The translations under genes were made by a program, and so were the position numbers. This document shows positions 11,014 to 22,916 of a stretch of DNA of 64,000 nucleotides, one piece after another. Location: the NCBI RefSeq assembly GCF_030463535.1, contig NC_132892.1, forward strand, positions 33,596,932 to 33,660,931, read 5' to 3'. The DNA comes from Salminus brasiliensis. Lineage: Eukaryota; Chordata; Actinopteri; Characiformes; Bryconidae. The stretch's first letter is position 1. Every line of letters begins with the position of its first letter. Below the pieces are notes generated by a model that saw only the letters and a program-made list of their open reading frames with translations, ran no database searches and was not told the origin of the DNA.

Positions 11014-12405
11014 TCTGCTTGTGGGTCTGTGGTAAGTTTTAGTCTGTTCATCAGCTTGTGGTTCAGCCGAGCAGAACGAAGATGACGCCCATTTCCCTTT
11101 TGCAACCACAGAGAGAGCTGACCTGTCACTGTTTTAGAACTACTTTCACCCATAAACACACAGGATTATTTCAAGTTGAGGAAATGTTGTAATTCATCTA
11201 AACCTAAAGCCTGTTCTTAATGTGGGTTCCACATTTTAGACCTGAATAACACATTTAAATGGAGATTACTGTGATTCTCTTCAATAAATACATTAGAGTA
11301 ATTACAGAACATTCAGCAGATCTTAAATTTGTGTTAATATAAGGTCATCAATAACAGTGCATGATGTGGAGGACCAATTACCCTATCCTGTTCATGTCTT
11401 TGATAGTGCCCCCAACACTAGAAGGGTGATAATTAGCAGGTTTCCTCTGACACATGTGAAGACAGCCACTGCCTCTTGCTGATCCACATTAGAAGGCTGG
11501 CCCGGCTCCTCAGCTTTACTACAACAGTACCTGTGTTGACCAACATCACACTAGTACTGATGTGGGGAGGAAGTTCAGGAGGAGGGCAATGATAAATAAT
11601 TAATTATCAGTAATAGTTTTTGAAACAGCAGGTTTTGATAAGTATGTTGTTACACCTTGCACTGCAGATGTTCTCCCTTGTGAGTTGATGTATGCTTGTT
11701 CTCATGTTTATACATTTGCAAGAAAAATAAATAAATACTTCCAGTGTATCAACATTTTCATGATATATTTTTGTTTTTATTATATTTTTCCATATAATCT
11801 ATAATAGTATATCATTACAGAACAACACTTTTGAAACTTGGATTGTATGAATAAACAAAATAAATACAATTTATAAGACTTTCATAATGTTAGTTTCAAA
11901 ATGGAAGTAAAATATGATGCACAAAATAATATATTACATTACACACAAACCCATCAGGAGAAAAGTACACATTCAGAACACATAAGAAAATGTTCTGGGC
12001 CTGCATCTCTTCAATCCCACCAAAGCATGAGTGTAAGCATGTGTTTCCAGAGCAGTGGACAACCTTCATTGCAGTGCCCAGGGAGCAGAGAGGGTTAAGG
12101 GCCTTGATCAAGGGCCCTACTGTGACAGCTTAGCAAACCTGGGCATTAACTCCATAACCCTGTCATGAACAGTGCTCTAACCACTGAGCCACCACAGGAT
12201 GGAAAAACAAACAAACACTCCCCTGCCCAGTTTTACCATTTCTTCTCCCAATCATGCCTCATCTAATTTACAAATGGATTTATATGATGTGGGTTGAGGC
12301 AGGGTGTAGTCAACACTGTAAAAGATGCTGGTTGCTAGTTTTGGCTTTACTGCTAGATAATTTATGTGGAATAACCAGTAGAGTGGGTGAGTTGTTTGGG
12401 CTTTG
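11014..12405. other. Intergenic interval C-D
   Basis: No coding exon. The interval 11150-12250 is the inverted homolog of 43080-44110, between I and J. It contains a tRNA-like SINE at its D end. The overlapping open frames at 11896-12111 are repeat-derived. Confidence 0.55.
12060..12205 (-). mobile_element. tRNA-derived SINE copy
   Basis: Read on the minus strand, GGTGGCTCAGTGGTTAGAGC resembles a tRNA A-box region. It is followed about 30 nt later by a degenerate B-box-like stretch, then by a segment about gaps in CCTTGATCAAGGGCCC. A closely related copy is at 53390-53480 (+). The A and B boxes are diverged, so it is not a functional tRNA gene. Confidence 0.55.
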
Positions 12406-15400
12406 CTAAGGCAGGGTGGTAGTGCAGTATAAGGTTAATTCAGTAGGTTCATCAATAGTGGAGTAGATTGGTGCATCATTGGGTCCCTCAGCTGGAGAAG
12501 AGATTGTGGTAAATGGGGACTTCATAGCAGGCCCCTGCTGTTGTTTGTCAATCTCCTGGTAGATGCCGTCATTCTGCAGATAAACTTGCATCAGTTTCAC
12601 ATAATTGAGAAAAAAAGCAATAATGATCAGGGATTCATTTGTGTAAAATCCATACTGTATTCTTTACTAAATAATATCTACTTAGTGCAGATGTGATTTC
12701 AGTGGATTTAAAAATGTTCTGCAAGAGAACATTACAGCATTTAGGTCCAGTAGTGTCCACTAGAGGGAGATAAAGTAGCAGTGATCATAAGACACCTACC
12801 TCTTTAGGGCTGGTTGGCATTATGTTTAAAGTGGTCATCTTAACTGGGGCTGCAAAACATTCAGATGAATTGTATTATAATTAGACATGTGATGTTTGCT
12901 GTGTGCTTGTGTGTGTGTTCAGATTTGATACAGGTTGACCTTTTGACTTTCTTGTGCTTGTAAAGTGCTGCCATTGCAACCAGATAAGCATGAACATGAT
13001 GACCAAACCTCCAGTGATGTAAATAAGAAGGTCTAAAAAAAATTTAGAGACTAGACAATTAATCTCAATCTGACAGAAAGAGGTTTTACAGTATTTATCA
13101 TTGTAACTTTCTATTACAATGATTCAGTGGCTGATTTATCATCCAAGTCGAAAGATTTGCATCAACAGTTGTCTCTTTCACAACTCCAGTTTAGTTTTAA
13201 TATATGTGTGGTTCTGTACATGTACAAGTTTTTACATTCTATCCACTAGAGGGATATTTGAATACAGTGTGGTATTCTCTGAAATTTCTAAATGTTCCAG
13301 TCCAGAACAGCTAATAAGAATATAAAACACTGTTACATTTCTCTAAATGCAGTCTGTCTGAGCAAATTAATAAACTGCTAAAGCAGTTGATACACTGCAT
13401 TTACAGCAATGTTGTATAAAGACGCTTGTGTTAAACATATGGATCAGTTACATTTGACATATACACTGATCAGCCAGAACATTACCACCACTGAAGGGTT
13501 AAGTGAACATCTTTATCTACATATATACATAAAGGTCCCACATCACAACTTACAGCACTACAGCAGATCTTGGTGGCAGACACCATAGGACACCTTTATA
13601 GATCTTGTGGAGTTCATGATTTGGAATGATCAGATTCAAAAAGAAAAGTATCAAACTAAAATATATTTATAAAAAATACAATGTTGTAATTCTGACAGCT
13701 TGGTAAGCATTTGATTCCAAAAGCAAGACCACAGGAGCTCAAGGTCATGCATGGATAATAAATGATGGTAGACAGGAAACAATGAGCGTAAAAAACTCCA
13801 TGTCTTTTATTTCTTTCTTACTTTGTATGTAGGTTTAGTTATTTATTTTAATAATTGAATCACAATCACCTAAGCAGAAATTCAGTATTAGAGACCTTTG
13901 AAGAACCTCTAGTGGGATTATTAAAGAGCAACTCTGCGAACTGAAAAGGGAAATACTTCACACTCACCAAACCACAGTGCATAGCAACGCGGCCTAAATG
14001 GTCACCAAACCATGACAACAGGAGCAGTGGTGGCCTATGTTCTGTTTAGTTGAGTTATTGTTTGCTATGTTTGCATGGTCCTGAAGGAACATAATTTCTA
14101 TCCACTGAGGACTTGTACTTGACTTGACCTGATACGAATGAGCAAGGCCATATAATTGAGTACGGACACGTCCATACCAATATCCTGTGACTACTGAAAG
14201 GTCCCATGCAGTAATAATAATTAAAAAATAACAGCAGCCCATCAGGGGCTAGTCAATGTATTTGTTATAGAAACGATTAACAGTCCCACCTCTCTACATC
14301 ACATCAACAACAGGAATTTTCTTGCTATTTCTTGTTAACGTGTGAGAAACTGTGGTTGTGAGAGGCATTAAAGCTCTCTTGGTTTGTCCGACATTGTACT
14401 TAGAGGCGTCAACTTGACTGAGGCTGCAAAACATCCATATAAATTGTATTAGTTATAATATGCAATTTGTCCTGTGTGTGTGTGTTTGCATTTGCTGCTT
14501 CTTAATAGCAGCACTATAGCAATCAATCAGCAGTGCAATAGAAACCACTTAGGATGTCATAGCTTCCACTTATCAACATCAAAGGAACCATTATAAGAAT
14601 CACTTAAAAACCATAGAAAATACACAGCAACATCATAGAAACTGCTTAGTAACACTTCTGCAACTACCTAACACCACTATGTCAACTACCGAGCAAACAC
14701 TTAGCAACATCATAGCAACCACCTAGCAACACTGTAGAAACACCACTTTGCAACACCACATCAACCACCTGAGATAACAAAGCACTGCCCTGGCAACAAC
14801 TTAGCAGGTTTCACAGTTTACAGTTTCACCCTAGTGAACATGTAGCAACTGCCTAGTAAGTTCCTGGAAGAGGGAACTACATCAGCTACACAACCGTGTA
14901 GAATGCAGGTGTTAGCTGCAGGTGACTGTGTGAATGTGTGTTTGCAGAGAGAGGAGGGTTTAGTGGTTATATCACATATTTATTTAATAAGAAATTAGAT
15001 TTTCTTTAGAGGCCAAGGACCATCCTGTATGTGTCAGGACATGTTTTCTCAATAAAATAAAACCGTAGTTCTATGTAGCTCATGGAGTTTCTCCATCACA
15101 ATACCTGTCTCTCCCAGTGAAATCAATCGATGAACCCTCTGAATCTCAAATGACTCCCACATGCTCATCATCAGTCAATAGCCAGTCAGCCTCACATTCT
15201 CTCTCACCTGAGTGCTGATTTCTCACATATGTGTTACACTTCACTCTGTGTGTATAAGCTTATCCATTTCACCTTGGTTTTGTGTGAAGTGTTGCATTAA
15301 CCCTGCTCTGTACAAACTGCCTGGTCTGTTATCATTATTATCTGAGAGCGTCTGGATTTTGCAGCACTACATTCTCTTTGTATAGTTTGTCTAGTGCTGT

Positions 15401-17073
15401 TTGTATAAACAGGTATTTATGAGACAGTCAGGACATTACTCTCAGTTCTGTAAGTGCTGTACATGTTCAGACATGCTAATTGCTATCGGCTAGGAGAAGA
15501 AAGTCTACCCAGATAGATTAGTAATACTTGGGTGTTAAATCAGTCCCTTGTTTCAACATTGTTTCCAGTTATAGATCAGAAGGAAGAAAATTATGTCTGT
15601 AGGAATACTTTTCTTCATATCTGGAGGCCACACTGCTTAATTCATCTATACCCAGTAATGTGATCTCAGTCATATAGTGGTATATAGTCGTACTGCACAA
15701 CCCTGTATAAGTATAATGACAGTAAAGATGAACTGAAATGAATTGAATGATCCCTCTAGATTATCAACATATTCAATAGAAAGTGTGTGAAATTATAAAC
15801 CATAACTTAAATGAATCATATCTACTCACCAGTAACTCTGAGGTTGATCTGTGTGATATAAACCTTGTAGCCATGATCAGATTCCCAGTCTGATTCAGCT
15901 CCACACCAGTATTCACCAGAATCCTTATTGGTCAGGTTGTTGATGGACACAGTGAAGGTCTGCTGTGCTTGGTCATCATACAGAGAGAATTTCCCCTCCT
16001 TTATCCATCTTCTGCTCTCATTAACAGATGCTTTATAATTACAGTCATCAGAGCCCACTCTCCTGCAGAGAAACCTGGGCTTACTGCTGGAGGATTGTGG
16101 GTATTTGCAGCTGATGTTCACATTTCCTCCAACATCACCATTCACAGTGATGCTCTTCTCATGGTCTTGATCTGTCAATCATAAACAGTCAGATGATGAA
16201 GCTAACTATACCCCACATAGTTTATTCAGAAGTCAGAACACTCCTAAAAGAACAGTCACATCTGCTTTTGGTTATGAATCCTCCCGTTTCATATAATGTC
16301 ACTTCTCTGGAGGTCAGACCCTTCATCAAGAGTATCTTCAGCTCATTGTGAAGAATAGAAGGTAGAAGCAGGGAGCGTGTGTATAGGTGTGCATTACTGG
16401 CTGACACATTTATGAAAGGGAAGCTCATATTCAGAGTTTCTAAAAATAGATAAACATTTACTTTAGTAATGGAAACTAGACACAGTGCTAATAAGATCTG
16501 AAGTCTGGGGAAACTAAAGGAAAATAAGAGATATATCAGATCTGCAAACAGCATAGTCAGTGTTAATGATGCTGGAAGTTTGGGACGATGAATATGTTCA
16601 GTGGTGGGAGATACTCACCTTCCTTTATCTTCAGTTCCACTGGTGTGTAGAGGTCTTTGTTCCAGTCAATATCAACTCCACACTGGTACGTTCCAGAGTC
16701 CTCCACAGTGAGCTCTCTGATCAACACCCAGAACTCTGCAGCGCTGGTGTTATCAAACAGTGAGAATCTTCCTATATTTTTCCACTCATTACTAACTCCT
16801 GTGCTGATCTGATCAGCACAGTTTGTCCATGAACTCTTACAGAAGTACTTTTTATTTGATGTGTAGCTTCTCTCATATTTACACTTGATGAGAGCTCCTC
16901 CTCCTGGATATCCTGTCACTTCCCTGGAGGCCCCTCCACTTACTAAAAGAGACCAAATGTCCATCTAAGTAAAGCCTTCATTTGACACAGCTGATTGTGA
17001 TGATTATTTAAAAGTGCAGTTCCTTACCTGACATCAGGTAGAGAGTGAAGAAGAGGAGGATCTTCACAGTCAT
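12406..17073 (-). CDS. Locus D: short-tail two-Ig CMRF35/CD300-like receptor, 340 aa
   Basis: Exons on the minus strand: signal 17073-17028, D1 16942-16619, D2 16171-15830, TM 13032-12940, juxtamembrane 12849-12800, tail 12573-12406. They sum to 1023 nt and one open frame. D1 (residues 16-123) and D2 (124-237) are V-type Ig domains with KC...YQC and SC...YWC disulfide Cys, plus the extra FCK/C pair typical of CD300/pIgR domains. The TM exon has lost 1 nt relative to E, G and K. The altered frame still gives about 20 hydrophobic residues (LLIYITGGLVIMFMLIWLQW) and joins the tail in frame. The tail keeps IYQEI and IYSTI; one YSTA tyrosine has become Ser. There is no stalk exon. A dead copy of the juxtamembrane exon (14423-14374, donor GT changed to CT) lies in the D2-TM intron. 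An alternative reading is a decaying gene with a damaged TM. Confidence 0.7.
14374..14423 (-). pseudogene. Relic juxtamembrane exon inside the D2-TM intron of D
   Basis: A 50-nt segment with acceptor TTTGCAG matches the juxtamembrane exon of I (41924-41973) almost base for base. Its donor reads AGAG|CT instead of AGAG|GT, so it cannot be spliced normally. It lies upstream of the TM exon that D now uses, which suggests D's 3' end was replaced by a neighbouring TM-tail unit. Confidence 0.65.
14505..14860 (-). repeat. GTTGCTA-type minisatellite, copy in D
   Basis: Seen as AGCAACCACCTAGCAACA-type units on the plus strand. It occupies the intron after D2, as in B, F, I, J and L. Confidence 0.7.
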
Positions 17074-17136
17074 GTTAGTTTGAAGTGTATTTTCTCCAGA
17101 TCAACATCAAAAGACTGTTAGCAGTTTAGATCACCA

Positions 17137-17146
17137 TTTCTCTTTC
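17137..17146 (-). promoter_or_regulatory. ISRE/IRF-like box upstream of D
   Basis: GAAAGAGAAA on the minus strand, 63 bp upstream of the ATG at 17073. Confidence 0.5.
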
Positions 17147-19355
17147 TCTGCTTGTGGGTCTGTGGTGAGTTTTAGTCTGTTCATCAGCTTGTGGTTCAGC
17201 TAAGCAAAATAATGAGGACGCCCATTTCCCTTTTGCACAGAGAGAGATCTCTTTGCTTACCATGTTGTGAACTAGTTACAGAAACAGTAATCAGTCAGAT
17301 GCTGTAACCTTTAACATACTTTCTCTACACAGTTGATCAAATGATCATGAAGTATTTACTCTGTTTCTCGTCCTTTGACCCATCACTGTTTTTCAGAACT
17401 ACTATTTTACTACACACTGCTCCTATAGACTGCTTCTATAGTAGTCTATAGGACATATATAGACTGCACTGTATACTGTACTGTACTGTACTCTGCTTGA
17501 CTTCTCTCTTTTAGTAGTTCATCTCTACTGCCATCTAGAGTGCAGCACATACAGGAAAAACAGTCCTGTAGCATTAATTAGTATTCTCAGTGTAAATATG
17601 ATTGGGGTGATTGCTGCGAAATGCTTCCTTCACACATACACAAAAAGTATTCTTCTGTTGTCCTTGATATTGAACCACTGACCACTGTTGGCCCACTTAT
17701 GGTAAACCTGGTGGTTCCCTGAAATATTGCTCTGTGTTTTCTGTACAGCTCGTGGTGGTAAAGCAGAGTGTGTGACAAAATTTCACCTTTCATCCCTCAT
17801 TTTCCACCAACAGACCACTTTACTGATTTCCCTTTTTTCTTACTTTTCTTATTTATTGTTCATGAACTGGTTTAATACCAAATGTTCAGTTTCAGTTTTC
17901 AAATGAATCATTTCATATCAGACCTTGTCATTATTATTTTCTCTGTTTGTTAGGTTAGTTTTAGTTTCATTTCTGAAATAAAAGTCTCTGTGCATTTAAA
18001 ATCTTAATGAAAAGATCTAAAACTATTTCGGTCTTGTACACATGACATTAATCTGGGTGGTCCAAAGGGGCACCAGCAGTGGCAAACAGTCAGTGGGGTG
18101 CCGACCTGATTTTTCCTGTTGAATGAACATTACACAATATTCAGCAAATCTTGATATTTGTGCTGCAAAATGTAAATAAGCACTGTTCATTATATAGGCA
18201 CAGAAACACCACAATTCATATATTTAATATAGAAAATTCAAATGTAATTGTCAGAATAAAGAAAATTGCAAATAAATTCCACTAGATGCATTTTTTTCTC
18301 AATCAGCTCTGGTAATTATAAATAATAATTATGAATGATATTTTTTAAACAGCACTTTTTTATTTATTATGTTAAACCCTGGACTGTAGATGTTTTCAAG
18401 TGTAATTTAAGGTATGCCTATTGATTCCCTTGTCTCAAGTGCACACATTTGCTAAATAAACAAATAAACACATTTTGTGTATCAACATTTTTATCTGTGT
18501 TGCACAGTCAAATAGCATGTCTCTACTCTACACAACGCTGTGATGTGGTTAATACATTCAGAATTATTAAAGCTTTTTTTCATTCCAACATAAAACAAGA
18601 AAATTCATCAAATGTATTTAATATGTTTGTCATACACATTAAGTAAATTAGGATGTACAAAATAAAATATTATGTTAATCAATAAAAGTTAAAAATAGAA
18701 AATAAAATTGATTAATTATAATGTACACTTTACACATTAAACATAAGGAAATAGGCCTGCATTTTAAGACACCTTAAAATAAATCAAAATATAAACAACT
18801 TTCTGTTTGGCCTGTCTGAAATATGACAGTAAAGTAGAATCTATTCCAGTGTTTTTCAGATGCATACTTGGACAGTACTGATGCACCAGATTCCACTCCC
18901 ACTCCCACAAACATAGCCAACAATACTGAACTAATAGTCCAATATCAAGGAAATAAGGCCACGATTTCATTATGACTTGCAATGGCACACAGTGTAGCAA
19001 TGAAGACCTAATTAGGCTTCTCTTAGAGAACAATTCCTGATTTCAGTCTTTTTACACTTTGGTTGATCTCAGTATCATTAAAAATTAAACTTTAAGAATT
19101 ACACAAAATTGAAAAATATACTTTTAATACCACAATTTAATATACTAAATTGTATACTAAAATACCACAGATTCTACCAGCCAATATGTCTGGAACAGTG
19201 TAAGTCAGCTTGCAGACAACAGGAAATATTCAGAAAGAGCTACATGTTCTTCAGGTTTCATAGATGAAGGTAAGCCACAATGACAACCGCATTCACCTCA
19301 TTTGTGTTAGGCACACATTTGGCCTCTGCCTTTAACCCATCCATGAAGTGAACAC

Positions 19356-19396
<41 letters not shown>

Positions 19397-19406
19397 CTGA
19401 ACACAC
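17147..19406. other. Intergenic interval D-E
   Basis: No coding exon. It is the inverted homolog of 53540-56150 (K-L interval) and resembles 29070-30800 (F-G interval). E would need a tail exon here, but none with a YSTA-type motif was found. AC microsatellite DNA adjoins E. Confidence 0.55.
19359..19394. repeat. (CA)n microsatellite next to E
   Basis: In E's direction it is a GT run starting about 13 nt after the juxtamembrane exon donor. A matching run follows the same exon of G at 31005-31040. Confidence 0.9.
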
Positions 19407-19637
19407 CTCTTTAGGGTTGGTTGACATTATGTTTAGAGGAGTCATCTCAACTGGGGCTGCAAAACATCCAGATAAATTGTATTATAATTAGACATATGAT
19501 GTTTGCTGTTTCCTGTGTGTGTTCAGATTTAATACTGTTTGATCTTTTGACTTTTTTTTGCTTGTACAGTGCTGCCATTGCAACCAGAAAAACAAGCAAC
19601 ACAATGACAAATCCTCCAGTGATGTAAATAAGAAGGT
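19407..19637 (-). pseudogene. Locus E: orphan TM + juxtamembrane exons of a short-tail receptor
   Basis: The TM exon starts at 19637 (acceptor TTTAG|AC) and encodes LLIYITGGFVIVLLVFLVAM. A juxtamembrane exon lies at 19456-19407. The TM donor is lost: AAAAG|GT of A and D reads AAAAGAT here. Reading through gives about 30 further residues and a stop at the juxtamembrane exon. No tail exon, D2 or D1 is present before the next gene (F). The unit is collinear with K, where a scrap of D2 survives. Most likely it is a gene whose ectodomain was deleted. Confidence 0.7.
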
Positions 19638-20779
19638 CTAAAGAAAATGTAGAGAACTTGACCATTAATTTCAATCTGACAGAAAGAGGTTTTACAGTAT
19701 TTCTCATCTTTTCTATTACAATGATTCAGTGGCTGATTTTTTTAAAAATGACTCAGACCAATAGTGACAATTTGTCGTCCAACAAGTCCAAAGATTTGCA
19801 TCAGTGAATACAGTGTGGTATTCTCTAAAATTTCAGAACTTTCCTGTCCAGATCAGCTAATGAGATTCTAAAACATTGTTACATTTCTCTAAATGCAGTC
19901 TGTCTGAGCAAATTAATAAACTGCTCAAGCAGTTGATACATTGCTGTAAATGTAATGTTGTATAAAGATGCTTGTGTTAAAAATATGGATCAGTTACACT
20001 TGACATAAACACTAAAGAATTTAACACTAAAAAGTAGACTTTCCTTCTAGTGAGATTATTAACGAGGCACTCTGCAGACTAAAAAGGGAAATACTTCACA
20101 CTCAGCAAACCACAGTGCATAGCAACACGGCCTAAACGGTCACCAAACCATGACAACAGGAGCAGTGGTGGCCTATGTCCTGTTTAGTTGAGTTATTCTT
20201 TGCTATGTTTGCATGGTCCTGAAGGAACATCATTTCTATCCACTGTGGACTTGTACTTGACTTGACCTGATACGAATGAGCAAGGCATCTGTTATAGAAA
20301 CAGTTAACAGTCCCGCCTCTCTACATCACATCACTAACAGGAATGGCCTTGCTGTTTCTTGTTAACGTGTGTGAAGCTGTGGTTGTGAGATATTAAAGCT
20401 CTGTGAACTGGATTTCACCCTCCAGCAGTTAATTTGGTGATATGCTCAGTAAGGAAGGTAGCCAGTAAAAGAAAGGTGGACATCAAGGTTAGAAATAAAA
20501 TTGGTAGTATGTCTCAACAATGTATGCCATGGATGTTTTTGCTCTCTGTTCATACGGTATGAGTGTGTTGGCCACCGTAGCTATACATTTAAGGCTCTAG
20601 GTGACATTTAATTGCGCTCTGAAACCCCACCAGTGTCAAAATCAGTCCTTTGACCTTGAAAATGAGGTCATAAAACCACATGTACACTCACCCCTACCAC
20701 ATGCATCCACCCTTAATGTATTTTTTCTTTGTTTGTTTGTTTTTTAAACCCTCAATATTAATTTATCTTGTCTTATTAT
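19638..20779. other. Interval upstream of E
   Basis: Duplicated intron-type DNA: 20040-20580 matches 31680-32200 upstream of the TM exon of G. No exon is seen. Confidence 0.5.
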
Positions 20780-21830
20780 AACACTGATTGACAATCAATT
20801 TCACATGCTGTTGTGCAAATGGAATAGACAATATGTGGAAATTATTGGCAATTAGCAAGACACACTTAATAAAGAAGTGGTTCTGCAGGTGGGGACCACA
20901 GACCACTTCTCAGTACCTATGCTTTCTGGCTGATATTTTGATCACTTTTGAATGTTGATGGTGCTTTCACACTCGTGGTTGCATGAGACAGACTGTACAA
21001 CCCACACAAGTGGCTCAGGTAGTGCAGCTCATCCAGGATGGCACATCAATGTGGAGGCTGGAGGCGCTACCAGGAGACAGGCCAGTACACCAGGAGATGT
21101 GGCAGAGGCCATAGGAGGCAGCAACCTAGCAGCAGGACCGTTACCTCCGTTACCAGGAAGAGCACTGCCAGAGCCCTGCAAAATGACCTCCAGTAGGCCA
21201 CAAATGGTTAGAAACGGTTAGAAACCGACTCCATGAGAATGGTATGAGGGCCCGATGTCCACAGATGGGGGTTGTGCTCACAGCCCAACACTGTGCAGGA
21301 TGCTTGGCATTTGCCAGAGAACACCAGGATTGGCAAATTCTCCACTGGCGCCCTGTGCTCTTCACAGATGAAAGCAGGTTCACACTGAGCACATGTGACA
21401 GACGTGACAGAGTCTGGAGATGCCGTGGAAAGCGATCTGCTGCCTGCAACATCCTTCAGCATGACCGGTTTGGCAGTGGGTCAGTAATGGTGTGGGGTGG
21501 GGTGGCACAGCCCTCCATGTGCTCGCCAGAGGTAGCCTGACTGCCATTAGGTACCGAGATGAGATCCTCAGACCCCTTGTGAGACCATATGCTGGTGCAG
21601 TTGGCCCTGGGTTCCTCCTAATGCAGGACAATGCTAGACCTCATGTGGCTGGAGTGTGTCAGCAGTTCCTGCAAGATGAAGACATTAAAGCTATGGACTG
21701 GCCCGCCCGTTCCCCAGACCTGAATCCGATTGAACACATCTGGGACATCATGTCTCCATCCACCAATGTCACGTTGCACCACAGACTGTCCATTTGAGTG
21801 TTCCCTTTATTTTTTTGAGCAGTGTATATA
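20780..21830 (+). mobile_element. Tc1-like DNA transposon, internally deleted and frameshifted
   Basis: Translation shows the Tc1 DDE landmarks in order: VLFTDESRF (about 21356-21382), GSVMVWGG, LLMQDNARPHVA (about 21615-21650) and a PDLNPIEHIWD block near 21715-21750. The last two are in a different frame from the first. The 3' end TTTTTTTGAGCAGTGTA looks like the terminal inverted repeat of this fish family. The matching 5' end is missing, and the transposase C-terminus is deleted just before the 3' end. It is inactive. The homologous J-K interval (50700-51470) has no such element, so it inserted, or was retained, only on this arm. Confidence 0.85.
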
Positions 21831-22916
21831 TATATGTGTGTGTGTGTGTACATAGTGCTAAAGTACTGTCTGGTAAATGAATGCTGGGGAAGGCCCTATA
21901 CTTCCCTATACTTCATTGTTTTTGTAGCTGCTGACTAATGATCTTATGTTGTGATGTGTTTTTGGCCCTGTTCATAACATTATTAACTCATTTCAGCAAT
22001 TCATAACTCCTTTATAAAGATAGTCTTAAGTGTTACCTATAGTTAGTTTTTTTGTACCCAGTTGTATTTTGGTCTGAGCTGAGGTACATTTACTGCCATC
22101 TAGAGGAAACATTGCTACCACAGAAAGATGTTCTATAGCATAAGTGAGAAATGCCCTCAGTCATGTCCATATAAGAATACAATTGTGATAACAGCTCTAA
22201 ACATATCTGTGCACATTGACTCACTGTAGAAATGTTGAAAAACACTATAAACACTTATATATGATTTAATTGTTTATAGGTATACAATAAGATAAGATAG
22301 TCCTTTATTAGTCTCACAGTGGTAAAATTCTCAGTGTCACAGCAGAAAGGGATAGCAAGACACTCAGTTACAAAAGAAATGTAGACTACTATATACATAA
22401 TATAAATAAGAATTAAAAAAGCAATAAAAATTATTACAATACCATTCTCATTTTTCAGCTTCTTTAAAATGTAAAACACAAAAAATGCCTACACTTATTA
22501 AACAGCACACCAAACAAAGAAGAGCACATTGTTGCTGTGACTAAAGAACCTCCTTTCTCCAAAACATCCACTTTTCAGGAGAAATGTGATGTGAATATAC
22601 TTTAATCAAAGTAATTTTGGAGTGTTTCTATTGGTCAATTGTTCCTAAAATTGTGACAAAATGTAAATAGCCAGATTTCCATTGTGTTAAACAGTGAAAA
22701 ACAGCAAAAATGGAGATACATGGTTCTCAACAGCAGTGATTTGTGTCGACAGACAGAACAGTTTTCACCACATCCAAAGTCATCCACAATATTTACCCAT
22801 CTAAATCAAAACACACATTTACACTCTTCTGAATAAAAGCTTGTGTGTGTGAAACTGAACACTGTCGGCTCTGATTTTGGTGGAAATGGACCTGAATAAA
22901 AAGGCTATATGCTAAC
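21831..22916. other. 3' flank of F
   Basis: Homologous in inverse to 50220-51060 (after J) and 9400-9990 (after B). It contains a poly(A) candidate ATTAAA on the minus strand at 22606-22601. No coding exon. Confidence 0.6.

Noticed and set aside
12160-12205. Possible tRNA gene
   Set aside because: A-box and B-box-like parts are diverged and no cloverleaf can be folded by eye. Repeated copies indicate a SINE.
13994-14242. 82-codon minus-strand frame in D intron
   Set aside because: Part of a duplicated intronic block found at least six times with the frame not preserved.
16560-16763. 67-codon frame antisense to D1, repeated in all copies (also 28478-28681, 39593-39796, 44632-44835, 56537-56740)
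   Set aside because: It lies exactly opposite a conserved Ig exon, so its conservation follows from D1. No initiation context or family similarity.
20952-21221. 89-codon frame at the 5' part of the Tc1 element, and antisense frames 21150-21631
   Set aside because: Wrong-frame or opposite-strand readings of transposase sequence; not genes.
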